A stretch of DNA of 64,000 nt from Pipra filicauda (GCF_003945595.2 NW_024104416.1:1858602-1922601); one strand, 5' to 3'; shown: positions 1 to 13,632, numbered from the stretch's first letter. Notes: generated by a model from the sequence alone, not told the origin. Numbers and translations are program-made.

Positions 1-1967
1 TTTGATCAGCTTTTATTTAATCTTTGTCTAAATTGGAAGATAGCGATGGTCCCTTAAGATTTTGTATGGAATTGAATGAAATTTAATAAGGCGCCTGACA
101 GTTATTTGATTGTGATTCGTAGCACTTTCATTTTACAGACTTAAGCAATACTGACCTCAAAAGGACTGTCATTCAGACTAGGTGGAGGGCGGGGAAATAA
201 AATGTTTTATTCTTCTTTGTTCCAGTCCTTTTTGCTTGATAAGCCCTTAATAAAAGTTGGAATGAAGTCCTTGCCAATTCTTAGACCGATTCTCTATCAA
301 GAGATAGCAGATTAATTTCTGGGGCATTTTAGAGTAGGAAATGCAAAACAAGACAACATCTAAATGGCTTCACATTGACAACCTTGACAGACTGTATAAA
401 CCTGGGGTAGAAAAGAGCTAGGAGATGAGGTGACATGGGTTGTTTCTCTTGGGACCAGCTGAATCTTGCAGGTTCCCAGAACAGCCTGTGAGTTACCCTG
501 GGCTGCAGGAGGTCCTCCTGCCCACTCAGGCAGAAACTGTGTGTTTTGAAACGATGCGTCTGATTATTTCAGCTTGATGCACAACACAAATAGCTGAGAG
601 AATAAACCCCATCTCCTGCAAAGTTTTCATTTGTGTCTCTTAGAGCTGCCTCTCTCCCAGGCTCATGTAGATGCCATCTCGATTATTAAAGCACAATTGC
701 ATTAGTGACGAGCTGCTTCCCTCAATTAGTTTTGACACAAGGTAATTTTATGGTTCTAAGTATACTTATCTTTGACTCCTGATGGATTTTCCTGTGTCCT
801 TGTTTACTACCTAAACCACCTTTTCCTTTCTTTTTGCATTTGTATAATGCACTGTTCATTGTTTCAATTTTAATTACAGTTATGTATTATTGTTTATTAT
901 TTGAATTACACTAATAGCAAAATGTCAAGGCCCCCATGGAATTACTCACAGTAAAATATATTAAGTATCTTTTTAAATCATTCACAGATACTGCTGCTGT
1001 GTCACTGTGCTTACAAGAGTTTGGTTCAATAACAATGAACAGTTTCTTTTCTATTTGCAAGGGAAGTAACGAAAGAAAGAGCAGGAATGAAAAGTGGAGT
1101 GGAAAGAGTTGGGTTTAAGCAGAGATTTAATTGGAATGAGTGAGTGAGTACTTGATGTTTTGTTGGCTTGAAACAGATGAACTTCACTGAATATCACGAG
1201 TATGTATAAGGATCTTCATGAGGCAAAACTAATGTAGGAGCACGAAAACTTTCATCTGGCCCATATTTTAGCTACTCCAGTACCCAGTCTTTGACAGATA
1301 GTTGCTCTGAAAGTATGACAGATAACCTTCCCTGTAGAATTCCCATCCTAGTCTCTAACAGTAGTGAACTTAATTTAAGGAGGGATAATATCCTTCACAA
1401 AACACAAGCCTGGGAGCTGATTCTGCCATGCTGCATGAAGAAGGTGCTTTCAGCAAATATTTGGGCAGATTATTTACATCTGTTTGCCTATATTTATCTA
1501 TATCTTTTGCTGCTTTCTTAAAAGGATAGGAGACAGCAAAACATAGTGTCAGTATTCAAGACTGGAATTCCTTTCATTCTGGATGCAATTCTGGCAATAA
1601 ACTCCCCATTTAGTGAAGTGTTTCTCTTACTGTTAACTACAATAACATGAACAGATCTATTCAGCTCAGTTTGACCTCTCCTATAGTCAGAACAATGCCC
1701 AAGTACCATCATCAGATGCTTTTTGTGTACACTTGGAATAGTCACTTTGAATCAAAGATCTTCAGTGCCTCTTAGCTGACTGGCATCCTGGATTAAAGAG
1801 TGATCTGGATATTTCTAGATGGTTTTAAAAGCTTTTAATTGACAGTAAATGAAGTAAAATGTGCCAGATGACATCTTTTCCATCATTCTGCTCTACATAA
1901 GCCTCTGGATCTTTGGAAATCTAGAGCTTGGGACCTACTAGTGGGAAATAGTAATGTAACAGAAAAT
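1..1967. other. Unique AT-rich non-coding DNA
   Basis: I see no repeat family, RNA gene or credible exon here. Open frames at 936-1118, 1291-1521 and 1518-1745 are short, unrelated to any family I recognise and have ordinary AT-rich codon content, so I treat them as chance. The one part that stands out is a block near 655-760, listed separately as a possible conserved element. Confidence 0.7.
655..765. promoter_or_regulatory. Candidate conserved non-coding element
   Basis: A mixed-composition block holds GATTATTAAAGC, a CAATTGCATTAGTGACGAGC stretch and a CAATTAG homeodomain-type core within about 100 bases. The variety of words, rather than simple AT-richness, resembles vertebrate conserved enhancers. 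No alignment was available, so this is inference only. Confidence 0.15.
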
Positions 1968-2225
1968 AGAATCAGGGAATCACAGAATCATCTAGATTGG
2001 AAAAGAGCTTTAAGATCATCTAGTACAACAATTAACCCAGCACAACCGCCACCATGTTCACCATCAAATCACCTCCTTAAGTGCCATATTCACATGCTTT
2101 TTAATCACTTCCAGGGATAGTTGCTCCACCACTTCCCTGGGCAGCCTCTTCCAGTGCTTTACAACCCTTTCCATGGAGAAATTTTTCCTAATATCTAACT
2201 TAAACACCCCCTGGCAAATAGGTAC
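1968..2225 (-). mobile_element. CR1 LINE fragment, 3' end
   Basis: Read on the minus strand this is the 3' end of an avian CR1 retrotransposon. On the plus strand it begins with the tail repeat in reverse (GAATCACAGAATCATCTAG), then the diverged match to the conserved block that reads TTGGAAAAGAGCTTTAAGAT. After that come CACTTCCCTGGGCAGCCTCT, a TTCCAGTGCTTTACAACC segment, CCTAATATCTAACTTAAAC and CCCCCTGGCA. CR1 copies are nearly always 5'-truncated, and so is this one. Substitutions against the usual avian consensus are common, so it is not a young insertion. It carries no intact reading frame. An older CR1-type relic follows at once in the same orientation. Confidence 0.85.
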
Positions 2226-2309
2226 AGGAGTCTGAAGTGATCTTCTGGTGCACTGCCCCCAATCCCCATCAGGATCAGCTCTGTCTAAACAATTCCTGGT
2301 GATAGATCA

Positions 2310-2605
2310 TCTCATCTGTTCTTGAATTCAGCACTGGAGGCTGCCCTGCCTGCCCATGCAGTTCATTGTAGGAGTTTAGCAGCCTTTTTGTGAGGGAGTC
2401 CTCTCACCTCTTTGCTGACATTTGAGCCCACTGTTTACTGTCCTATTCCAAGTGCGTGTGGAGAACAACTGCCCCTTTTTTCTCATTAAATGCTTCTTCA
2501 CATGTTTGAAGACAACAATTGTATCACTGTCTTTCAATGTCCTTCTTTAGACTTAACTCTTCTTTCAGCCTTTTCACAAGGTTATGTCTTCTAGATCTTC
2601 TAGAA
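2310..2605 (-). mobile_element. Old CR1/L3-type LINE relic
   Basis: This stretch follows, in order, the landmarks of an older amniote CR1/L3 element read on its complementary strand: CTTGAATTCAGCACTGGAGG, TTTGAGCCCACTGTTTACTG with TCCTATTCC, GAGAACAACTGCCCC, ACATGTTTGAAGACAACAAT, a TCTTCTTTAGACTTAAC-like segment, and TTCAGCCTTTTCACAAGG before TCTTCTAGA. Divergence is heavy, with many small indels. It is much more decayed than the neighbouring CR1 end, so the two may be separate insertions rather than one element. The edges are approximate. Confidence 0.55.
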
Positions 2606-5600
2606 AACAGCTCCTGGCACTGTTTTCTCAAGTTGCCTTTGAAAGTAGTGTTTAAGTACCTTCATGTTTGTCTTTTGTCTTATCTTCTTCAGTTTAATGG
2701 CATTAAAGAATTAATTGTGCTACTAGTGGAGCTGAAATGATACCTAAATATCTACCTAGTTTAATTGGAAAAGTGAAATACAAAGGTTATAGCCAGGTGA
2801 CAATATCTGTAAACTAACTGTGCTCCATTTTGCAAACTTTTTGTTGAAACTTAAGTTTAATTAATTTGATTAAGTCTAGAAGATCTGGAAACTGAACTCA
2901 GTTCTACTTTTCAGTGGTGTTCTTCCAGAATTGTGAGTATTCAGCTGTGTTCCCCACCCAGAAGCACTCTGCATTAAATCTGTAAATATGCACAGCTGAT
3001 GGCCAATAACATTAACAGGAATTGCACCTGTGTAGAAGAGAACAGAAATTGTGCCTTCAGGTTTGCTATTTCTTAACAACAGTAATGATGCTTTGAGGGC
3101 AGTATTACTTTAAGAACAGAGCCCATTTAATTTGCTTGGACTTTGAAATCTTCTGGTAGAGAGTAATTGCCTGACACACATCTCCTAGGAGGTGAATTTA
3201 AATGAAATACATTTTCCAAGCTGCAAAGCAAAATTACTAAATGCCTGATTAGAAGATCTGTGTCACTAGCACTGCTTCATTATGAGGACTCTCTTAAAAA
3301 TTTCATATCAACACTTGCCTTTCACAGTCCACAGCCTGGTGCCTATTAAGACACAGAACAAACTATATCTTCTTGTCTGATATAGAAAAGGATAGAGATC
3401 AGTAATGACCTATGTTTGTGCTGTACCAGAAGCCTCATGGAAGAGAAGAGCATCTGTGGCATCTCCCTGGGCAAGCACTGCATGAACCTGCTTGGGTGGA
3501 GATGGCTGAGGTACCAGTTTCTCTTCTCAGGGCTGTGGGAGTATGTTCTGGTTGTTGGAAGGGGTTTTTTCCTTCCCCTAAAAATGCAAGATATAAAAGA
3601 CTATGAATTTTCAGTTTTCAAATAAAGAAGTAAAAACAAACAAACAAAAAAAGGCCAAACATAAACTGTAAATGAGGAAGAAATGAGGAAGGTGTTTCTG
3701 CACAGGAAAATGGCTCTTGCCATCAGAATCACCTCTTAGGAGACATGTGGAGGATTCCTCTAATTTACTCTTCCTTACTCCATTTTTATTGCAATCTACC
3801 AAGCCACTAGTTACATCCTTGTATGGTTATTTTTAAGATAAGCCTCCAAATTTCAGATATATAAGGCCAGGAAAAAATCTAAGGCCTTATTCATAGTCAC
3901 ACATCTATTTAAGTTAGGGATAATCAAGGATACCACCCAAATTCAGGATTATAAATGAATAATTAGACTTAACATCCATTTCAGAGGTATAGCGTTTAGA
4001 ATTTTGGTTGAATTCCTCCTATAATAGAGTTTTCAAGGCTTAAGAGTTGCAGTCAACTATTGAAATTGAAAATGAAGGGTTAATGAATTTAATTTCATAA
4101 AAATAATATTTTAGCGATCAAATAACTGTGATTTTGCTCTCCCTATTTATAGTGTTAATTTATAGTGAAGAAAAAGCTGTTCATAACAGCCTGTGCAGTT
4201 CATATACCTAATTTCTGATAATCTCTAAAGAATCTCAGTTGTGTTTTTCACTGCACATATTTTGACTGAAAACTGGCTAATATGAACTGTACAAGATTGC
4301 TATGCCTGAATCCACTTCCTAGTTTTCTTCTGAACCTTTTTTAGTAGGAGGAGAGGGAGCTGTGTTATCAGAATGCAGTAGGATTTTTTTTCATGGTGTT
4401 GCCCAGTTTTTTATAATGTGACATTATAGAGCAGCCTCATTATACTCAACTCAACAATGTGTTGCTCAGCCATGAGCTTGATGGCTTCATGGAGCATGGG
4501 GTAGTTCAATCCCTCTTTCTAAAGGAAATGCATCTTGCTCCACTGCTTATTTTCTGGACTTTAAAAGATGCAACTTTACAAAATATTCTACATCTTCTCC
4601 TTGGGGAGAATAGAAAGTGGTTCAGTGACAGGCTACAGGGGAGGCCTTTCCAAAGAAAGCCATGCTGTTATGGGTTAGAGGACACCTCTCCCTTCTTTAA
4701 CCTCCTATTGCTTTCATTTTTTGAAAGAATAACCCCTAAAACCTCCGATATTTAAATCTCAAAACAGTGCTGGTCACACTATGCTGTCTTGACTTTCTTC
4801 TCTATTTTGTCTTCCATGTGTCCTTTTACTCTAATCTTGTCCCCATTAAAGGATATCACCAGTGACAGTTCAAAATAGATGCTGAGCTTGTTACTCCTTG
4901 CTTGTAATTTGAGTTCTTTATTGAGAATCTCAGAGGTGCCTCGTGCCCAGCACACAGACTGGTGATATCCTCATGCTGGGAGGGGGCAGCTGGAAGAAAC
5001 GAGGCAAGTTCATATAATCTTGCCTGGGTCATGGAAATGAGCCACAGGGACACTTATAGAAGGGCCATGAGAAGAATGTTGGACCAAATTTAATTTATGT
5101 CCAAAACGTGGAAGTGTTCCAACCACAAAAAGCATATTTGTCGTTGGAATATACCCAGTTCAAACACTTTTTGACATTTGAAATTTTACTGAATCACAGA
5201 AATTTCTCTCTGTGTGTGAAGAATGGTAGAGTTGTTTGCTTGCTCATTTAAATGGGTTGGAAGAAGCTTACTAGAGGTAGTAGGCCCAATGTCTGTGGCT
5301 TCCACTCCTCAGTTTACTCACAGGCACATAATTGGAACCACTTAACAACCTCATGGGACCTGCATCTGTTGTCTTCCCAAAGGCAGTTTCCATTCGTGAA
5401 GGAATAAGAACTCAAAGAGGGTATAAAGTAGCTCCATTTAATAGTGTTCCAATTCCTAAATTTCCTTAGAGAATGACAGCATTTATCAAAACTACTTCAG
5501 TGTTCTTGTTCTTCTGTGTTTTTCGTGTGCCTAACAACTGATGGTTATTTGTATTTAAAAGAACAGAATCATTTATAATCACTTATTTCGAGCTTGGCAA

Positions 5601-8600
5601 TGCTGCGGGTCTTTTTCTTTAATGCTGTTCTGCTTTTGATGGAGAAATTGTCAACTGAAGAAGGATTTGGAAACCAGTCTTTGTGTATTAAAAAGTAGGG
5701 GCTTTTTTATAGGCCTCCAGACACCTCTAAGAAACTCTTCAGTGAGTAAGTCTATTAAATCAGTGAGACAACTCATGAAGTAAAGCTCTACTAAACATGG
5801 GTACAGGTGTCAGAATTTACCCCTTCAGGAAATCTAGATTTCCTAACAGAGAAAATATTTGAGTTAAACTCTTTATCATATCCTAGGGTTTATTAGTAGT
5901 TTCTGTGATGTCACAGAAATGGCATCATTCTTCATAGCGATGTAGTATTCTTGTAATTTCCATAACAATTTGCCATGAGACCTGTCAGATAGAAAGCTCC
6001 TTTTCCCCTGCAGGTGCAAGGAGACCTATTTCCTGTAGTTTTTTTTATTTTTGTAAACAATCCATAGCACATATTTCCTCGTGAGCTGTGCTGCTCCCTC
6101 TCCCCTTCCTCTGCGCCACGGCTCCGAAGCATCGCAGATGGTGATGCTGCTACACGATGTGTGAACAATATGGGACAGGCCTGAAAAGCCTGGTGAGCTT
6201 TGTAAGAGGTTCAGAAAGCTTGAAGTGAACACGTACCTCCAGGCTTGAGCAGTTTCAATTAGTATTTGTCACAACCAACGCTGTGTCTTTGCATTTCTAA
6301 GGCAACCCCTCTTTAGTACAGTAAAAATGCACTATGAAAATACCTGCTTATTTCTTCTCTCAGATGTCAGCGTGCACAGGCCTATTTTTATTCCTGCTCA
6401 GTAGAATTCATTTGTCCAAGCTGTTCCTGTGAATTTAGTACAAGTATTCATAAGAAGAAAGGTCTTTTTTAGGGTTATCTCTTGCATATATCCTGTCATA
6501 TACAGATCTGTTACTTACAGATCTAAATCTCTTTAGAACTGTTTTTAAATCATCTGGTTTACACTCCTGCTATTCCCATGTAATCAGCAGGACTTACCCA
6601 GTTACAGGGATCAAGAATTCATCTTTTGCTCATGGAACTTCTATGGTCAGAATACAAGAGTTTTTAAAACTCCAAAGTGTTGAAATGTGATAATACTCGT
6701 GAGGGTTTAACAGTAATGAGAGAAATGCTTGCATTTCACTAGTTTTAAAGTAATCCAAACAAAACCAAGGTCCAGGATTTGTCAAGAAGTCATTTGGAGG
6801 TGAATATCAGTATTGTTACGGGCAGTTACTGAACAGATTGGAAATATTTAAGGCTGCTTCATGGCAGGGAGCCATACAGTTAGTGTCTAACAGGACAGGG
6901 TTTAGCTCAGCAAACTGAAATAATTTTCCAATTGTCTTTAAAATTTTTAAAAAGAGCAATTATTCTAGAAAATGTAATTTCAACGAGATTCATTAGTGAC
7001 TGTGCTCTTGGAAAACATGTCTTGAGACAAGATACTAAATTTGAAGGACCGTTGTTCTGTGAAATACAGCAATATAGTGTTCATTGATATATATCTAGAG
7101 AATAATAGGAGATCATGTCATTTGCTTTTTCTCTGTTCTGGATTTAAAGGGAGAAATTAGGTCCATGCTACCCCAGATCAGTTACCCAACCCTTAGAGGA
7201 GATCTGGTAATTAAATTAATATCTTAGATCCTATTTTGTCGAATATATTTCTTCTTTTATTCCCTAATCTTTCAATCTGCCATTAAGTATTTAAGGCTAT
7301 TTTAAGACTCTACTTTGAAAATCTAAGCTGATTGCTTTTACAGATTCTGTTCAGCACCCAGGGAGAACACGGGAGCTATGGAGAGAATGGGATGTGTAAT
7401 TTCTCAGCATGTCAAAGGGACTGAAATCCACTCCTGGATACTAATTCTTCTTCCACTTAGCACCTCTCCATTTTACACTTCAGCTGTACAATGGCTTTAA
7501 GTCACACCTCTCTGACAGAAGGATGCAGTGGGAAAGTTAATAAACACTGCAAGGATGACCTGATTATTCCCAGAATGCTATGAAATGCTGAGCATCTGCT
7601 GACTTTGGGAATGAAGACTTTGGCATTACTGCAGTCCAATATTCATAACCAAAACCTACCCTTGGTACTGCCCTCAATGGCACTGACCTGGGAGGGGGAA
7701 CAGGTGGGTTTTAACACTGCAAACAGTGGGGTTTTTAACAGAAAAGAATGTGCGTGTCAACTTTGCAGCCCATCATAGCAAGCCAAGTGCCCAGCTCCCG
7801 TCACCGCTGGCTGGCTGGGTAAGGGATAAGAAGGCTGGACATGATGAGTTAGGAACAAAACCAGAACTCCTAAGCCATTTCATCCCAGGAGATGAAATCC
7901 CCATTGTTGCACACATACAGGGAAAATCTAGATGTTTCTCCTTACATAGAGATCCCTTCTTCTGTCTACATGTTATCTGAGCCTTGGTGAAGGGCACGAG
8001 GAAGCCTCTTACTTTGAACATTATCAGGGATTTAAAGACTTTCTTTTCTGCTCACATCTATTTCCCTGCCTTCATTGTCTTCCACCTTTTTGGACAAAGC
8101 AGACACTGAATGCATATCAAATATTTTCATCTTCTTTTTTTTGTTGCCTCGCATTATTTTGAGGAGTGGCCCAGCATCCTATGGACATTAAAACTGTGAA
8201 CAATACAGCTTTTCACCATGAATTAAACTGTTGCACTATCTCTCTGAGAAATCCACTATTATTACACTAACAAAGCACAGCATGAAGCAGATTTATTTAG
8301 AAAAAAATATTTTTTCTGTTACTGCAATCTCTTGCTTCTCTAACATGATTAATTACCCACATTGTTGCGGGTTTCATAAATATAAATCCTGCTAATATTC
8401 ATAGATTTCTTTCTTCACTCTTGTGAGTGCCCCACAGCAATCAGGCAGGCAGAATGCCTGTAATGGATCTCTGTGTGTGGATCTCTGACAGGAACAGTCC
8501 TGTGGGCCTTTGAACTCAGGATTAGTGACTTTGAAAGGGCTATTAGGGACAGGAGACTTCCTGATCCCCCACAATTCCAGGGTGGGGCCGGCAGTACTTC

Positions 8601-9612
8601 CCACTACTGTTTTCAATGTTACTTTATTTTTTAATCTGAAAGTTCAGTGGAAATTAAAGTTTCCATACTTCACAAAGGGCTTTATATCCCGACAGATTCT
8701 GGTTTTGACAACTGTGAAAACCTTATTTCACTGTCTTGGAGATTTCATGTAACAAATTCATCATCATTTCTCTCTCCTTCTCTGGTGCTGGTTGAACACA
8801 GTCAAGATTTCTTGTCTGTAACATGTTTCTCACACATAAAGTAATTCACAGCTACTCTGGCTCTACTGGGTAACCAAAGCACTTGAATCCTTAATTCTAA
8901 ATGTATAGTCTGGCAAATGAAGGAAGCTATTACCCTGGAACAGCACCCTTCAAACATTAATCATAATTATTAATCACATAAAGTTTTTTGAGAAACTTGA
9001 ATGTAAGTACAGGCCTGCAGTAATTGTCACATTAGCACATATTCAGTGCATATGGCAAAGTAGATTTACATGAAATCTTTCGGCAACAAATAAGTGTTTT
9101 GCAGTCTGATTTAATTTAGTTTCATGGCATCAAGTCATTCTGATTTTTTTTTAAAAAAACATTATAATAAAAATGAGTGGTTTCGAGGTTATAGAAATCT
9201 CACTCTTTCTGAATTGCCTGAGAAGGTCTTTGCTGGAAGTTAACTGACAATTACAGATTCTTAGGATTTCTATAGTTCTTGAATGTATTTGTTATATACC
9301 ATTAGTCACCAGGTGAAGCCCGTCAGTAATGGCAATACCCTTCAGCAATAGCTCGGGAGAATTTAACACTGATTGATGGCAGGTCACCTGGAATTGGTTG
9401 GCAGAATTTCCAATTTTCTGTTGGGAAATTGCTTATTTCTTCAAGTCTATTCCCATTTTTACAAGTGGACAGCCAGCTGAGATTATACATTATTATGTGT
9501 CCAACTATAAAATTGTGATGGATGGTGTCACACATTTGAAGAGAGTTAAACATTTCATTTAGGGCTGATTTTAAGAAAAAGGCTGAGTAACTTTAATATA
9601 TAAACTTATCTG
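2606..9612. other. Unique AT-rich non-coding DNA
   Basis: No gene or repeat family is recognised over about 7 kb. A short (AAAC)n run lies at 3632-3652. Slightly GC-richer patches (3410-3560, 6060-6240, 7680-8020, 8400-8600) give open frames on both strands at once, which is expected of stop-poor chance sequence and not of a real exon. No splice-site pair or polyadenylation context stands out. Confidence 0.65.
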
Positions 9613-9680
9613 TTTATATTTTAAATGTAACTTTATATTTTAAAAGTAATATAAATGTAACTTATATTATAAATGTAATT
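9613..9680. repeat. AT-rich tandem repeat, about 19-bp unit
   Basis: The first two units (9613-9631 and 9632-9650) are TTTATATTTTAAATGTAAC and TTTATATTTTAAAAGTAAT. A partial unit ATAAATGTAAC follows, then an 18-base variant at 9662-9679 ending AAATGTAAT. That is about 3.5 copies. Slippage or short duplication explains it; no function is implied. Confidence 0.8.
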
Positions 9681-12600
9681 TACCTTTGGCTTTTATTTGT
9701 TCATCTGGATTCAGAAGCAAAGTGTTGCATCTTAACTACTTTTAAACAATGACTCGCTTTGTTATCAGTCTTTTAAGTATTCAAAGGGTTATGATATCTT
9801 TGTTGTAAACACATTTTCAGTTTCTAGGGCTTATCCAGGGACTGACTGACTGATCAGATTAATGCTTTACTTTTACTTATGGGACCTCTGTTAAAATTCT
9901 GGCAAAACTGCATTGACAGAAAATCAAAGGCCATTCAGCAAAGCCTTCCTACAGTTCCTCTCCTAAATCGTGAGGGAGAGCAGCCAAAAACAGCCAGTCA
10001 TTTCTTGTTTCCAAAGGGACATGTGTTGAAAGCAAGCACAGACTTAGCACACAATATGTATTATCTCTTTGAAACCTGGCTGAATTGTTTTGCAACAAAG
10101 AACCCGTGCCCTGCCATAATCGAATGGAAGAGAGTCACCCAAGGAACAAAAGCTGGTGCTGTAACTCACAGAAGATGATATGTATTTATGGTGTTCTCAA
10201 AATAGAGACAAAAGAAAATGGCTGTGGGTTGAAGGCTTAAAGCCAAATTTTGGTCAGATTGGCATAACTAAGGTGAGGCTGCCTGTGTGGAGCTCAGAGC
10301 TCGCTCTTGGAGTCCAGGTGCCTAAACAGTGACTGCAACAGCCAGGAGCCTTCAAATGGGGTCAGGATAAGAAAGGTCTTGACTTGGTAACTCTTCAGAG
10401 CGAGCCTTTGAGATGTGCTGAGGGTAACAGCAGAGTTAGACATCTCACCACCTTATTTACCTTCACCCAGGAAGAGTCAGATTTTTTGTACCTCCATTTT
10501 TACTTATTTAAACTTGATTTCTTTCCTATACTGTGAAATTGTTTAAGCAAGATGGGGTTGAGGTGACCCTCCCCTTTTTTTAAGTAGCCTTATCTTTGTC
10601 ACTAGTGTTTCCTGGAAGGTATTAGAGGTAGGATTGCAGCCTCTCTGACAGAAACTCTCTCACTTCTTTGCAGAGTCTGTTAATTACTGGGCTGAGTAGG
10701 AACCACCTCTCCTTTGACTGCATTTGTCAAATAAGTGATTATTACAAGCTAATTCTATAACATTCTGTCTCCTGCTGGTTTATGGGCTGCATACCCTGAA
10801 TGTGGCAGCAGGTTCCAGTGCCTCAGACAGTTTGGGGCCCCTTGCTGTTGAAAGGCAGTCAGGAGTGGGCACAGCTGAGTGCAGAAGTGCCTTGGCCATA
10901 CAAACGCTGGGGTAACTGGGCTCTCCCTGGGGTGAACACAGAATTTCTAAGGGGTTTAGGTACCTACAGGTAGCACTGCTTCTTGCTTCCATATTTTGCT
11001 CTAAAAGCAAAAAAAAAATACTCTCAATTTCCCTTCAGGTATTTAATACCTTGCCTGGGTCTGGCCCTCCTGTCTGACAGCTCATCCTCACCCCACGTTA
11101 CAGGCTCACAGCCTTGGTGCAGTGGTGTAATGAGAAGGGGTGCCAAGGTGGAAGCAACGGGTACTCAAGATACATCCCCTTTATGAACTTCGGTGCTTTT
11201 AAAATTTGGCTCTAGAAGAAATCAAAGATAAAGCAAGTTTTTCAGGAGCTACTTCAAGCGCACAAGAAAATCCCTGTAGAAGATGGGAATTGGCAGCATT
11301 ACTTCAGAGGCTTTCATATTCCAAAATTTAATTAGATCTGCTCACCTAGAACTGTTGGAAATATGTTTACTGCTTTTAGATCTTTCTGTCTTATGAATTC
11401 CTATTATGAAGAAGCTATTAAATATCACACAGTGTCAGATTCCAAAGTCTATCTACTAGGAGCAGCCAAATGCATTATTTACTGTTTGTCTCAAATTATA
11501 CTTATTTTATTTATTGCACAAACAAAACGTGTGATTTTATTTTTTTCTTGAACTAAAAATGCTTTTAGGATCTGTCTTTATTTTCAGTGTACTCGGTTTG
11601 CACTATATATTATCTAATTTTGCTATATTGAAAATTAACTGATACAGAACTGTTTTGCATGCCTAAACTAGAAACTAAACAAGCATCCTAATTATTATTT
11701 TTAATCCTCAGAAGGTATAGAAACTAAACACGTTTCTGGCATTGCTTTATTTTCTCAGACCTAAAAGCCAATACTTGCATAAGTATTTGATGCTTTTTAT
11801 CAGAAGCATTGATGCACATCAGTGAGAACTTTCTACCACCTTGAAAATGACTTTTAGAATATTTCATTAGCAGACTGTCTTTCAGAACTCAAGTTGACAT
11901 TCATGTTTCTTCACACCAGTCTTTCATCCACAAAACTCTTTGTTCTGCTGAACAGTTTCGAGACAATATGGGCAATCAAAAAAGCAAAGGCTTATGACCT
12001 ATCTGCATCTTCCATTCCAACATTTGATCAGTCTTATTCAAATCTCATCTTTTAATACTCCTTTGAGAACTTTCTGAGGATTTTATTTCCTTTCTTTCAT
12101 TATGATTATATTATTTCAAAAACTTCAAACTTAATGAAATGGTAGCTCTCTATGAAGTGAGAGGCGGACGCCATTGCTGGCTACACATTTATCCATTTTC
12201 ATCTCTTTCAATACCCTACGTGGAAAGAATTTGAAATCTAGAATAGTGGGAAATGTCTTTTATATGTATATTTTGCGTTCTGGGAGGTTTGTGGTTATCT
12301 TGCAGTTCTGCATTTTATTCTTAGAAGTAAAGCACAGGAGCAAGTTGCTCAGCAGTTGTATTGGAGACCCCTGAAATCAAACATGGTCTATGCATTCAAA
12401 AAGCCAAAGGTCTTTATTACCAATCAATACCTCTGCTTCAAATAACATGACATTTCTTCAGACTGTGCCACTTACTGCTCTGCCAGCTGCCTGTGTGTTC
12501 CTCTGTGGCCAAGGGTGCTTTTGAGCTTTCCAAGGGGATTACTGGATGCACAGAGACTTTGTGCCTGCACAAAGAGGCCCTCACTCATACTATCACCTCA

Positions 12601-12988
12601 CAGTAAAAAAAAGAAAATTGGAGAAGCAAAGTGCGTGGCTGATTTAGGAAACCAAGGCTGAAAAACAGACAAACCCAGATAAATTTAAGTTAAGGCTGGT
12701 TTGGGGCTCTGTTTCCCTCTTTGTGTGTAGGTCATCTTGGTTCTGCAGCCTATGGCATTAACAACTGAGCATCCTTTTTCCAATGCGACTGCTCTAAAAA
12801 TGAAGTCATTACAGTGTTGATATTAAATTTTGCATAATAAGGTTACTTCTCCGGAGTTTGTGATTGTTTTAGCTCCTGCTCCAAGAGGCATTTGTGTGTG
12901 TCATACATAACTGGGACATTTTCTCACTTGGTGGAAATTTATTCCCCAGGAGGTTGTGAACTATTTCCCTTCACACATATGCACTCAA
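9681..12988. other. Unique non-coding DNA
   Basis: Mostly AT-rich sequence with a GC-richer patch at 10780-11180. That patch contains overlapping open frames on both strands (10780-11010 minus, 10983-11186 plus), none with a recognisable domain. I see no repeat family and no RNA gene. Confidence 0.6.
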
Positions 12989-13280
12989 GCTTCATCAGCA
13001 ACTATCTTTTTTTTTTCTTAGATTTTATCCTACAATGGGGACAAAAATTTATGTGCAGTGTCTGACAGAAAAAGTTTTATGTGCCACAGAAGTTCAGCTG
13101 CTGATGAGAGGAATCTTCTCTGTCAGTAGTTGCATTTCACTACCAGGTAAAACCTTTTCTGTTAGCAAGCAGATAAAATCTGCTTTGGCAGTATCTGTGC
13201 CCCTCCACAGGTAAAATGTTCTCTATCAGCAACTATACTTTCAGCTCACATTTCATTTTCTCTATCAGAAGTTGTCCCTC
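12989..13280. repeat. Degenerate repeat cluster, CTATCAG-type motif
   Basis: A diverged motif near TTCTCTATCAGCAACTAT recurs: TTCATCAGCAACTATCTT (about 12991), TTCTCTGTCAGTAGTTGC (about 13115), TTTTCTGTTAGCAAGCAG (about 13154), GTTCTCTATCAGCAACTATA (13219) and TTTCTCTATCAGAAGTTGTC (13258). AGGTAAAA occurs twice between copies (13146 and 13210). An inverted version, CTGACAGAAAA, lies near 13062. Spacing is irregular (about 40-65 bp for the closer copies), so this is either an old minisatellite or a decayed palindromic mobile element; I cannot tell which. Confidence 0.4.
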
Positions 13281-13608
13281 TGTGTCAAAACTTCAGAACT
13301 TATTTCACAAAGCTCTTGCTCCTATTGACACAAACTACCGAAAACATTAAAAGCTTCTAAAAAGCTATAAAATTAATTCTCCAAAATATTGGTAGATGAA
13401 ACACTTAAGCTTCTGCCTATAATGTTCTTGGTGTCAAGCTTCAAAAGCCAGGACATAAAAACTTAAGCCACATTTTATTTCTTATCTGCCCCCACTCTTT
13501 GCTCCAAACATACATTTTATCTCTGCTGCAACTGCATTTATCACAGATTCTACTGGACATACTTATTCCTCTCTTTGTAAGCGTTGCCTGAAGAAGATTT
13601 CTGTCCAT

Positions 13609-13632
13609 AATGTTGGACTTCTGTCCAACATT
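13609..13632. repeat. Perfect 10-bp hairpin, 4-base loop
   Basis: The arms AATGTTGGAC and GTCCAACATT are exact complements separated by TTCT. The stem does not extend beyond 10 bp, so it is too short for a microRNA precursor. About one such structure is expected by chance in a window of this size. Confidence 0.7.
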
